Positions 1 to 8,308 of a DNA stretch of 34,486 nt are shown here, in pieces. Location: the NCBI GenBank assembly GCA_937996665.1, contig CALKUU010000349.1:1-34486 (forward strand), read 5' to 3'. Below the pieces are notes generated by a model. The model ran no database searches and had not been told where the DNA came from. It was given only the letters and a program-made list of their open reading frames with translations. A program made the translations under genes and the position numbers. The stretch is from an uncultured Xenococcaceae cyanobacterium. GTDB taxonomy: Bacteria; Cyanobacteriota; Cyanobacteriia; Cyanobacteriales; Xenococcaceae. How positions within the stretch are numbered: the first letter of the stretch is position 1; every line of letters starts with the position of its first letter.

Positions 1-75
1 GAAGGTAAAGCGAAAAAACTTTGGGATCTCAGCTCAAAATTAGTTGGGTTAAATCAGCCTGTAGCTACTAGTTAG
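1..75 (+). CDS. por: Protochlorophyllide oxidoreductase, C-terminal fragment (cut by window start)
   Basis: The window opens in frame with 24 codons reading EGKAKKLWDLSSKLVGLNQP... and ending at TAG (73-75). The core KKLWDLSSKLVGL matches the very end of the light-dependent NADPH:protochlorophyllide oxidoreductase family, which typically closes with a K(K/R)LW(D/E)xSxKLVGL segment. That enzyme, a short-chain dehydrogenase fold, reduces ring D of protochlorophyllide to chlorophyllide in chlorophyll synthesis. Only the C-terminal helix is visible, so cofactor and catalytic motifs (TGxxxGxG, YxxxK) cannot be checked. The call rests on this short tail and general knowledge of the family. It is fairly likely but not certain. 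Confidence 0.7.
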   Translation, partial: EGKAKKLWDLSSKLVGLNQPVATS

Positions 76-160
76 ATTTTTAAAGTTAGTCAATAATTTG
101 CTAGAGATGGATATTGTAATGATGTCCATCTTTTTTGATGAAATTAGACAGTCGCTTTAA

Positions 161-343
161 CAATAGTTCGGACATATTTAATCTTTTCAAGGGTCTAATT
201 CCCCGTCCGCTTGCGGCGAGGATAGGGATTTTAGCGACTCGAAAATTTACTTTCTAAACGAGAGAATAGGGGTATGGGAGCTTTGGCTTCAACAAGAAAT
301 TAATGGTTTTCAGGCTCTTTATAAAAAACTGTCCGAAGTATTG
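161..343. repeat. MITE-like element with 14-bp terminal inverted repeats
   Basis: The left end CAATAGTTCGGACA (161-174) and the right end TGTCCGAAGTATTG (330-343) are inverted copies with one mismatch. Immediately outside lie direct copies of TTTAA (156-160 and 344-348), themselves bounded by GC, as expected for a target-site duplication or a preferred AT target. The 183-bp interior has no open frame and contains a GC-rich hairpin (CCGC-TT-GCGG, about 203-212). This is the architecture of a non-autonomous miniature inverted-repeat element. The parent insertion sequence is not identifiable here, and no second copy was seen in the window. Confidence 0.6.
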
Positions 344-350
344 TTTAAGC

Positions 351-983
351 TCGGGATAAAGAATTGTTTTTGACTGTGATTTCTAGTTGCTTCAAGGTAT
401 TATATATCGTTGCTGTTCCGTGCTTTGGTAGATTTGCTCACTTCGTTCTGCCAGGGTTGCGTCCTTATTCGCTGCTATTCGCTTAGTTAGGATTGCTCAA
501 TGCTCTTCTTGGAGCTTTGGTAAAGCCTAGTTCAATTTAACTTTCGAAGTTACTTGCTCAATTTTTGAATCAAGCTTTTATCTACACTAAATTGTTGTCA
601 AAATTTCTTTATGAAATTACTTCTCTGTCATAGATATCGAATATGTTTTTATTGCAAATCTCTTAACTATGCTTTATTAATTGAGCATATTGGTTTGTAG
701 TTGCTTATCACTATATAACTTGTGATGTACTTTGATTTCCTTAAAAAGGCTATATCCAAAAGGTCTAATTAATTACTAACTCGACAGAGAAAATCGTAAA
801 AATTTAATATCTAAAACATAGTATTTAAGACTCTTTTAACCCTTTTTGAGATTGGTAATTTATTTTTTTTACATATAGATATAACTTTTGAGTTTATTTA
901 GGGAACTCTATCTGATATGGGGTGGTATTAAGTATTAGTCAAATACGATCGAAATCATTTCAATTTTAGATAGGAAACTTTCA
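351..983. other. Gene-free AT-rich leader of the chemosensory operon
   Basis: No convincing coding frame is present. A more GC-rich stretch (about 410-530) contains a small hairpin GCTTT-ggt-AAAGC (514-526). It also has a 35-codon minus-strand frame without a start codon, which looks like non-coding repeat material. From 750 to 983 the sequence is very AT-rich and must hold the promoter of the downstream operon. A TTGAGA at 846-851 followed by TACATA or TATAGA about 20 bp later is the only weak promoter-like pair I noticed. AGGA lies 10 bp before the ATG at 984. Confidence 0.4.
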
Positions 984-2183
984 ATGACGACTGTCAAAAA
1001 TGGAATTAGTAATACTCGTAAACGAATTCCACAATTCAACGCTAGTAAGCAACTCGAGTTTTTTGAGTCTTTAAAAAACACTAAATTTAGTGGTCAATTG
1101 GCGATCTCGGACTCTAACGATAATTCTTGGATGTTTTATTTATATCTGGGAAGGATTGTTTATGCTACTGGAGGAATTCACCCGACTAGGCGTTGGCGAA
1201 GGAACTTAGTTTCCTATTGTCCTCAAAGGTTAGCCCATTTTGATGAGATTCAAGAAGAATTATTGAAAGTTCCTGAAGAAGCTTGTCGTATTTCTTGGGA
1301 ATACAAACTTTTATCCTTATGGATTGATCAAAATAAGATTACTAGAGAGCAAGCTGCAAGAGTCATTAAAGCTCATGTCATAGAGATTTTATTTGACGTG
1401 ACTCAGACTATGGAAGTGTATTGTGAGACGATCAAAAATAATTTAATTTCTACTCGTTTAATTTTGATTGAGCCAGAGCCAGTGATAAATGAGGCTCATA
1501 AACTTTGGCAGTCATGGCAATCTGCAAAGGTTGCAGATCGCTCACCTGACAGTGCCCCAATTATTCGTCAACCAGAAGCTTTAAGGCAAAGAACTTCTCC
1601 TCAGGTATTTCAGAATTTGAGTCAACTACTTGATGGCAAACAGTCTTTACGAGATCTCAGCATTAGAATGAGACGTGATTTTGTCACTGTTACTCGATCT
1701 TTACTACCTTATATTCAGTTAGGTCTAGTTCAGTTGATTAAGCTTGATGATATTAGTTCTCCTGTTTCCCCTATTATTGCTGATCGATTTTCCAAAAATG
1801 ACAATTCGAATAGAGTTTTAATTGCTTGTATCGATGATAGTCCTGCAATTTGTCAGACTATGGAGCAAATTGTCATCTCGGCTGGATACAAGTTTATTAG
1901 TGAAATGGATGGTTTAAGAGCGATCGCTGTGTTGTTGAGTCGGAAGCCAGATCTGATTTTTTTAGATCTAATTATGCCTAACACTAACGGCTACGAAATT
2001 TGTACCCAGCTTCGTAAACTTTCATTTTTTAAAAATACTCCTATTGTGATCGTGACTGGCAATGACGGTATTGTTGACCGAGTTCGTGCCAAAATGGCTG
2101 GTTCTACGGATTTTATTAGTAAGCCAATCAATAGTGAAATTGTCATTAATACTGTTAATAAATATTTGAAGAAAAAAGCATGA
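984..2183 (+). CDS. PatA-type response regulator (PATAN/DUF4388 + receiver), PixG/PilG-like
   Basis: A 399-residue protein. The N-terminal part (about 1-120) is a PATAN/DUF4388 effector domain, with SGQLAI followed by WMFYLYLGRIVYATGG, the typical turn in this family. A helical middle region follows. The C-terminal part (about 275-399) is a CheY-like receiver with the acidic pair in ACIDDSP, phospho-acceptor Asp328 in IFLDLIMP, and the conserved lysine in ISKPI. In cyanobacteria, PatA-type proteins head the Tax/Pix, Pil and Hmp loci and link phosphotransfer to type IV pilus motility, probably through PATAN interactions with the pilus motor. It is first in a seven- or eight-gene same-strand operon. 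Family is confident. Whether it is the ortholog of Synechocystis PixG or PilG is not resolved. Confidence 0.9.
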   Translation: MTTVKNGISNTRKRIPQFNASKQLEFFESLKNTKFSGQLAISDSNDNSWMFYLYLGRIVYATGGIHPTRRWRRNLVSYCPQRLAHFDEIQEELLKVPEEACRISWEYKLLSLWIDQNKITREQAARVIKAHVIEILFDVTQTMEVYCETIKNNLISTRLILIEPEPVINEAHKLWQSWQSAKVADRSPDSAPIIRQPEALRQRTSPQVFQNLSQLLDGKQSLRDLSIRMRRDFVTVTRSLLPYIQLGLVQLIKLDDISSPVSPIIADRFSKNDNSNRVLIACIDDSPAICQTMEQIVISAGYKFISEMDGLRAIAVLLSRKPDLIFLDLIMPNTNGYEICTQLRKLSFFKNTPIVIVTGNDGIVDRVRAKMAGSTDFISKPINSEIVINTVNKYLKKKA

Positions 2184-2328
2184 TTTTTAACTGACAATAT
2201 TTTCGGTTGTATGACAGGTATCTTGATTTGTTAGTTACCAAGAACCAAAAGGGAACTATAAGTATTAATGAAATGAATCGAAACTTATAGAGTCCAACAA
2301 AAAAAATTTCTTATAGGTTGAAAAAATT

Positions 2329-2700
2329 ATGATGGGAAATGCCCTGATTGTTGATGATTCTGCGACGGAAAGAGCGATATTAGCTAGTTGTTTAAAAGAA
2401 CTTGGTATTAATGTTTCTTTAGCAAAAAGTGGAGAAGAAGCCTTAGAAAAAATTGCGATAGGACTACCTGACTTAATTGTTTTAGATATTGTTTTGCCTG
2501 GTCGAAGCGGATTTGAAATATGCCGAGAACTTAAAGGAGCAGAAAATACTCATAATATTCCAATTATTCTTTGCTCTACTAAAGATACTGATATGGATAA
2601 ATTTTGGGGAAAGAAACAAGGTGCTGATGCTTATTTACCCAAACCAATTAATCAAGAAGAATTGGTTGAAAAGGTTAAGCAACTCATGAAAAGTATCTAG
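2329..2700 (+). CDS. CheY-like single-domain response regulator (PixH/PilH-like)
   Basis: A 123-residue stand-alone receiver. Residues visible are the acidic pocket in LIVDDSATERA, phospho-acceptor Asp53 in LIVLDIVLPGRSG, a Ser/Thr switch in IILCSTKD and the lysine in YLPKPI. There is no output domain, so it acts by docking after phosphorylation by the operon's CheA. The start is one of two adjacent ATGs (MMGN). It lies 145 bp after the PatA-type gene and 59 bp before the CheW gene on the same strand, the second position in Pix/Pil-type loci. The 145-bp gap is the second largest in the operon and could allow an internal promoter or processing. Confidence 0.92.
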   Translation: MMGNALIVDDSATERAILASCLKELGINVSLAKSGEEALEKIAIGLPDLIVLDIVLPGRSGFEICRELKGAENTHNIPIILCSTKDTDMDKFWGKKQGADAYLPKPINQEELVEKVKQLMKSI

Positions 2701-2759
2701 CTATATTTATATTTTATAGCTATTTGACAATATATAAAAAATATTTTTAATTTTATTCT

Positions 2760-3290
2760 ATGTCGTCAGAATCCAATAATTCTGCTTTAGCAATAAAGCA
2801 TAAAAACAAACAAAAAAAACAATTTTTACGCTTTTGTTTGGAGCCAGAAACTACAATTATGTTGCCAATTGATCAGGTAACTGAAGTATTAAAAATTCCT
2901 CTCAAAAAAATTGTACCAATCTCACAAATGTCGGTCTGGACAATGGGGGTTTATAATTGGCGCGGCGAAGTATTGTGGATGGTAGATTTGGGACATTTAC
3001 TTGGCTTGGGTACTTGGCAAGAGCAACAAATTAATCATGCTGACGCCACTGCTATTATTTTATCTTCTCCTTCTGGTTCAAAGGCTCAGGGGTTGCAAAG
3101 AAAAAGTATCGGACTAATTATTAACAAAGTGGACGATATTGAGTGGTGCGATCCCGAAGAAATAAAATTTGATCTTCCTTCTACTATTACTCCAACCTTG
3201 AAATCTTTCTTAAATGGATATTGGTTAAAACCTGAACAAGGAATTATTTTTATTGTAGATGGACAAGCGATTTTTCGCTCTATCTCTTAA
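2760..3290 (+). CDS. CheW-like scaffold protein (PixI/PilI-like)
   Basis: A 176-residue protein with one CheW domain from about residue 20 to the end. The signature IVPISQMSVWTMGVYNWRGE (49-68), followed by WMVDLGHLLGLG, is the hallmark of cyanobacterial PixI/PilI/HmpC proteins. CheW couples receptor signalling tips to the CheA kinase in the membrane array. The N-terminal 20 residues are polar and lysine-rich. It precedes the first receptor gene by about 130 bp. A second, more divergent CheW gene lies at the operon end (12555-13070), so two adaptors may serve the two receptors. Confidence 0.92.
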   Translation: MSSESNNSALAIKHKNKQKKQFLRFCLEPETTIMLPIDQVTEVLKIPLKKIVPISQMSVWTMGVYNWRGEVLWMVDLGHLLGLGTWQEQQINHADATAIILSSPSGSKAQGLQRKSIGLIINKVDDIEWCDPEEIKFDLPSTITPTLKSFLNGYWLKPEQGIIFIVDGQAIFRSIS

Positions 3291-3423
3291 TCCTAATTAG
3301 GTTTTCTTCTAGATATTAAAATCAATATTTTAAATTTTATTTTTTTGCTATTTGAATAATATTTATTCGATTTCTCCTGTATAGAAAAGTATCAACCTAT
3401 TGTTTCAGATAAGTGACATTACT

Positions 3424-6180
3424 ATGCTTAATCAACAGTCTTCTCAAGTAAAAAAACTTTATCGTATTCCTCTCAATTCTAAAACTAATTTCATTTCTTG
3501 GTTTAGTGTCGGAGCCTTAGCTTTTGTTGTTTGTTCTGGCGGTTTAATTCTGCGTGAGAGTTTACAAAGGCAGTTAGACGAGCAGGTAAGTTCTCAACTC
3601 TCAGTTGCTGATATTCAATACAATATCAAAATTGACCAAATGGGTTTTGGATTTAGAGGTCAGTCTGATAATGCTGCGATTATTGCTGCGACTCGTGATC
3701 ATAAGCGAGGAAATAAGATATCTGCTGATTTGAGAAAACAAATAAAAAGCATATTGGGCAATGAACTGACAGCCCGCGAAATTGAGTATGCGACTTTGGT
3801 CGGTAATGACCGCAGAATTATTGTCAATGCTAATCAAGAACGTGTCGGTCAACTTTTTGACCCCAATGGTTTGGTGACTCAGGCATTTAAGACAGGATTA
3901 CAAGTTAAGAGTAGTGAAATAATTAATTGGTCAGAGATTTCCCAGGAAAATCCACCCTTAATCGAAAAATTGCAGCAGGGAGATAACTTAATTCGCTATA
4001 CGGTTACTCCTGTTAAGGATAATCAAGGTAAGGAAATTATTGGGGCTTTAATTTCTGGAGATGTCGTTAATGAAAAGTCTTCTATCGTCGTTGATTCTGT
4101 TCGAGCCTTCAATGATAAAGATGGTTATAGTGCCGTTTATTTGAAGGGTTCTACTGGTGAATTCAAATTGGCAACTTCTTTTCTCGAAACCGAAGAAGAG
4201 GGGATTGGGACACAAATCTCTTTGTCGGATCAAAAGATTTTAGATAAGGCGATCGCCGATGTTGATGGAATTGCCATATCTCAAACTGAAGTCAATGGGA
4301 ACAAGTATATTCTTGCTGCTAAAGCGATTACTAATAGTAAGAATGAAGCTATTGGGGTGATTATGTATGGCACACCTGCTAGCTCGTCTATTTTGAATAA
4401 AAGTATTTTAGCTCAAGTAATCTTGGCTTTAATTGCTATGGTCGTCACCTTATGGCTAACTCGTTTGTTAACCAGGGCAATTTCTGAGCCAATTCAAGAG
4501 TTGCAACAAATTACTCAAGAATTTTCTGAAGGTACTATTTCAGCTAGAGCTAAGGTTTATTCCCACGATGAAGTCGGTTTATTGGCTTCGACTTTTAATG
4601 GTTTGGCTGATTCGATTGAAATGAGTAAAGAGCAATTAAACAATGAAGTAAAACGCTCTCATATTCTCAAGGAAATTGCTCTAAACGCTGGGGAATCTAG
4701 TGATAAAGAATCAATCTTTCAGATTATGGTTGATAGTGCGAGAAAAGCCGTTGATTGCGATCGCGTTATCTACTGTAAATTTGATGATGGTCTAGACGGT
4801 ACCGTTATTGCTGAGTCTCTTGATGAGCACTTAAATTCTGCTTTAGGTTCGGAAATACAGCAGTCTTATCTAATTGAGAATTCACCTGAAGATTATCAAC
4901 AAGAAATGATTAAGGTGGTCTCTGATCTTGAATCTTCAGGCTTAAGCGATGCAGAAATTGGCTACTTAGGGTCACTTTCTATTCAATCTTATGTAGTTAT
5001 TCCCGTTTTTGAAGGAGACGAATTATCTGGGTTGCTAATTGTTTGTCAATGCAATCAAGCAAGAACTTGGGACGAGAATGATACTAGTATCCTAGAACAA
5101 ATAGCTCAGCAATCTGGTACTTCACTAGAGAAATTTGATTTGTTGCAGAAACAAAAATTGGTACAAATCAAGGAGCGAAAAGCAAGAGAGAATTTACAGC
5201 AGCGAGCCTTAGAATTGTTGATGGAAGTTGATCCTGTTAGTCGTGGCGATTTGACCATTCGTGCTCAGGTTAAAGAGGATGAAATTGGTACTATTGCCGA
5301 TTCTTATAACGCTACTATCGAAAGTCTGCGGAAGTTGGTTAATCAAGTAAAAACTTCAGCTAGTTTAGTTTCTACTACTACCAGTGAAAAAGAGACCTCA
5401 ATTCAAGAGCTTTCTCAAGGTGCTTCTGAGCAAACCAAGGAAATTGGAGCGGCAATTGAAAGAATTAATTTAATGGCAACTTCGATTAAAGCTGTAGCCG
5501 CCAATGCAGAGGAAGCTGAAGATGCAGTTCGCCAAGCCACCGAAACAGTTAAGGCTGGGGATCAGGCGATGGATCGTACGGTAGAAGGTTTTAAAGCAAT
5601 TCGAGAGACCGTAGCCGAAACCGCTAAAAAGGTTAAACGACTTGGTGAGTCATCTCAAAAAATATCTAAGGTAGTTAACTTAATTAGTAGCTTTGCCGAT
5701 CAGACTAATCTGCTTGCCTTAAATGCTTCGATTGAGGCTGCTCACGCAGGAGAAGAAGGACGAGGTTTTGCTGTTGTTGCCGATGAAGTCCGTTCTCTGG
5801 CAAGACAATCGGCAGAAGCTACTGCTGATATTGAATCCTTAGTAGCAGAAATTCAGTCGGAGACAAATGAAGTGGTTGCGGCTATGGAATCAGGTACAGA
5901 ACAAGTTGTAGCCGGGACAAAACTAGTTGATGAAACTCGTTCTTCTTTGACTCAGATTGCCGATGTGAGTGCCCAAATTGATGCCTTGGTTAGGGCGATC
6001 GCTGAAGCCACTGTAGAACAATCTCAAGATTCAGAAATTGTGAGTAAAACCATGACTCAAGTTGCTAGTATTTCTCACAAAACGGCAACGGAGGCGGAGG
6101 AAGTTTCTGTTTCTTTCAAAGAATTATTAATGGTTGCTCAAATCCTTCAAGAAAGTGTTGCCAAGTTTAAGGTGAACTAG
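3424..6180 (+). CDS. Methyl-accepting chemotaxis protein 1: Cache-like sensor, HAMP, degenerate GAF, HAMP, MCP domain (PixJ/PilJ-like)
   Basis: Residue numbers here count from an in-frame TTG at 3400. The first ATG is at 3424 and is my chosen start, giving 918 residues; neither start has a clear ribosome site. Order: TM1 (34-52), a periplasmic region of about 280 residues resembling Cache-type ligand sensors, TM2 (336-357), HAMP (358-410), GAF (420-580), a second HAMP-like segment with [21 protein letters not shown], and the MCP coiled coil (660-926). The hairpin tip [20 protein letters not shown] is intact. In bilin-binding cyanobacteriochrome GAFs a Cys-His pair lies in LSxCHxxYL; here the aligned residues are Ala518-Glu519 (LSDAEIGYL). 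No other bilin cysteine is apparent, so this GAF probably binds no chromophore. It is 52 bp upstream of a paralog. Confidence 0.93.
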   Translation: MLNQQSSQVKKLYRIPLNSKTNFISWFSVGALAFVVCSGGLILRESLQRQLDEQVSSQLSVADIQYNIKIDQMGFGFRGQSDNAAIIAATRDHKRGNKISADLRKQIKSILGNELTAREIEYATLVGNDRRIIVNANQERVGQLFDPNGLVTQAFKTGLQVKSSEIINWSEISQENPPLIEKLQQGDNLIRYTVTPVKDNQGKEIIGALISGDVVNEKSSIVVDSVRAFNDKDGYSAVYLKGSTGEFKLATSFLETEEEGIGTQISLSDQKILDKAIADVDGIAISQTEVNGNKYILAAKAITNSKNEAIGVIMYGTPASSSILNKSILAQVILALIAMVVTLWLTRLLTRAISEPIQELQQITQEFSEGTISARAKVYSHDEVGLLASTFNGLADSIEMSKEQLNNEVKRSHILKEIALNAGESSDKESIFQIMVDSARKAVDCDRVIYCKFDDGLDGTVIAESLDEHLNSALGSEIQQSYLIENSPEDYQQEMIKVVSDLESSGLSDAEIGYLGSLSIQSYVVIPVFEGDELSGLLIVCQCNQARTWDENDTSILEQIAQQSGTSLEKFDLLQKQKLVQIKERKARENLQQRALELLMEVDPVSRGDLTIRAQVKEDEIGTIADSYNATIESLRKLVNQVKTSASLVSTTTSEKETSIQELSQGASEQTKEIGAAIERINLMATSIKAVAANAEEAEDAVRQATETVKAGDQAMDRTVEGFKAIRETVAETAKKVKRLGESSQKISKVVNLISSFADQTNLLALNASIEAAHAGEEGRGFAVVADEVRSLARQSAEATADIESLVAEIQSETNEVVAAMESGTEQVVAGTKLVDETRSSLTQIADVSAQIDALVRAIAEATVEQSQDSEIVSKTMTQVASISHKTATEAEEVSVSFKELLMVAQILQESVAKFKVN

Positions 6181-6232
6181 TCTTGATTGTTTCTCTTTTT
6201 GTTATAGCTATCATCCTTAATTTCGCAAACTC

Positions 6233-8290
6233 ATGGCTAAAAAATTTCCTCAACAAAGCTTACAAAATCAGGATTTGGCAGCTTCTCTTAATCAATCTCA
6301 ATTCTTAATTAGTCAATCTAAAGCAAATTGGTGGCGAAAAATTGGTATTCGTTGGCAAACTATTATTTTGGCGATCGCTATGGGAACTCTTCCCGTAGCT
6401 ACATTAGGTTTACTTTCCTATCGTGTTGCCAACAAATCAGTTACAGATCAAGTCGTCACTATTAAAGAGACTTTAGCTATCGAGCCGCAGAATAATCAAA
6501 AGCTAGTTGTTGCACCCCAAAGACAACTTGCTCTTACCTATTTGTTGGTAACGTCACTAACTTCTGTTTTGGTTGGAGTGATCGCTTATTTTCTGGCTAA
6601 GTTGATGACTCGCCCAATTTTGAAAAATGCTACGACCTTAGCTGAAATTGCTTCGGGAAACTTGAAAGCTCGTGTTGCAATTGAAGGGCATGATGAGCTG
6701 GCTCAACTAGCTAACAATGTTAATCAGGTAGCCGAGCAACTAGAAAAATTGTCTGTGAGTCAAGATCTATTGGCAAAACAGGCTCAGCTTTTACAGCAGA
6801 CTGTTCTCGCTTTAACCGAAATAGATGATCCAGAAGCGATTTGGTTGGTTGTTCTAGATAAGATCAGAATTGGTTTAAAAGTTGCTGGGGTTAGTTATTT
6901 TAGCTATGAACTGAATCAAATTACGGAAGAGTCATTAGATCCTGGTGCAACTTCCGTGCTAGGAGAAGAAATTTTTAATCGTAATGTTCTTGGCGCTTTT
7001 AGACAATCAGGGAATGAAGCTATTTGTGCCTTTAATGACTTTGCCGATGTTGATTTATCTTCTCCTCAATTAGCTAAGTTTGATGCTAATTCGATTGAAT
7101 CCTGTGCGATTGTCGAAATTGAGCAGCAAGAAACTCCTCGTGGTTTACTCATCGCTCATAACAAACTATCTTCTGAGCCTTGGTCAGATTCTCAACTTGA
7201 TTTTCTGCGGCAAATGGCTACGCAAATTAACTTTACTTTGAACCGACTAGATCTTTCTCGACAACAAAAGAACATTCAACTCAAGGAAAAACAAGATAAG
7301 GAGCAACTGCAAAGAAGCGCATTAGAGTTATTACAGCAAGTTGAGCAACTTAACCAAGGAGATTTAACGATTCGAGCTGTTGTTACCGAAGATGAAATTG
7401 GCACAATCGCCGATTCTTATAATTCGACAATCTACAATCTTCAAAAGCTAGTCACACAGGTTAAAAATGTTGCTTATGAGGTGGAACAAAACGTTGGCGA
7501 TAATCAAGAAATTATTAATAAATTAGCCACTGAAGAAATTCAGCAAGCTCAATCGATCAATCAGACGATGGAACAAATTGAGAGCATGAATGCTTCTATT
7601 CATGAGGTTTCTCAAAGTGCATCCCAAGCAGAACAAATTGTTAAACAAGCTAATTTAACAATACTTGATGGTGATCACAAGATGAATCAAGCTGTGACTC
7701 AGATAAGTGCTTTGCAGAATACTGTTGAACAGACCGAGCAAAAAGTTAAGTTACTGGGTGAATCTTCTCAGGAGATTTCTCAAGTTGTTAATTCGATTGG
7801 TCGTTTTGCCGCTCAAACTCATTTGCTGGCGCTAAAAGCTTCCATCGAAGCTGCTCGGGCTGGAGATCAGGGTAAGGGTTTTGCCACCATTGCTGATGAA
7901 GTTCGATCTCTAGCTACTCAATCGGCAACTGCAACTGCTGATATTGAAAACCTTGTTGCCAGGATTCAACTAGAGACCAATGAGGTTGTTGCGGCTATGG
8001 CAGAGGGAACTAAGCAAGTTAGTAGTGGTACTCAATTAGTTCAGCAAACTCGTCAGGGTCTTGATCAAGTGACCCAAGCCAGCAATGAGATTAGTCTTTT
8101 AATTGAGGCGATCGCTAGTTCTGCACAGGGACAATCAGATATTTCTGATCAAGTAAGCCAAAATATGTCCCAGGTAGTAGCTAAAGCCAAAGTTAATTCT
8201 GAGTCGGCAACTCAGATATCGAGTAAAATCGAAAATCTTTTGGCAGTAGCCAATAAGTTACAAACTAATGTTGATCAATTTAAAACCTAG
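6233..8290 (+). CDS. Methyl-accepting chemotaxis protein 2 with minimal periplasmic loop and atypical signalling tip (PixJ2-like)
   Basis: A 685-residue receptor. TM1 is about 42-66 and TM2 about 99-122, with only about 32 residues between them, so no periplasmic ligand domain. HAMP (123-175), a GAF-like segment (about 187-345), a second HAMP-like segment with [21 protein letters not shown] (376-396), and the MCP coiled coil follow. The last two modules are close paralogs of the upstream receptor, so the pair arose by duplication with sensor divergence. The tip reads QTHLLALKASIEAARAGDQG: His530 and Lys535 replace the two Asn of the near-invariant QTNxLALNA core that contacts CheW/CheA and neighbouring receptors. 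It may therefore be a modified or auxiliary array component. Only 18 bp separate it from the CheA gene. Confidence 0.92.
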   Translation: MAKKFPQQSLQNQDLAASLNQSQFLISQSKANWWRKIGIRWQTIILAIAMGTLPVATLGLLSYRVANKSVTDQVVTIKETLAIEPQNNQKLVVAPQRQLALTYLLVTSLTSVLVGVIAYFLAKLMTRPILKNATTLAEIASGNLKARVAIEGHDELAQLANNVNQVAEQLEKLSVSQDLLAKQAQLLQQTVLALTEIDDPEAIWLVVLDKIRIGLKVAGVSYFSYELNQITEESLDPGATSVLGEEIFNRNVLGAFRQSGNEAICAFNDFADVDLSSPQLAKFDANSIESCAIVEIEQQETPRGLLIAHNKLSSEPWSDSQLDFLRQMATQINFTLNRLDLSRQQKNIQLKEKQDKEQLQRSALELLQQVEQLNQGDLTIRAVVTEDEIGTIADSYNSTIYNLQKLVTQVKNVAYEVEQNVGDNQEIINKLATEEIQQAQSINQTMEQIESMNASIHEVSQSASQAEQIVKQANLTILDGDHKMNQAVTQISALQNTVEQTEQKVKLLGESSQEISQVVNSIGRFAAQTHLLALKASIEAARAGDQGKGFATIADEVRSLATQSATATADIENLVARIQLETNEVVAAMAEGTKQVSSGTQLVQQTRQGLDQVTQASNEISLLIEAIASSAQGQSDISDQVSQNMSQVVAKAKVNSESATQISSKIENLLAVANKLQTNVDQFKT

Positions 8291-8308
8291 AATCGGTTTA
8301 GCCTAATC

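Noticed and set aside
410-530. 35-codon minus-strand open stretch (AILTKRIAANKDATLAERSE...)
   Set aside because: No start codon, short, and the DNA looks like intergenic repeat material; nothing supports translation.
984-2183. PatA as evidence for heterocyst formation
   Set aside because: PATAN-REC proteins are also standard first members of pilus chemosensory operons, and the neighbours fit that role; no heterocyst genes are present.
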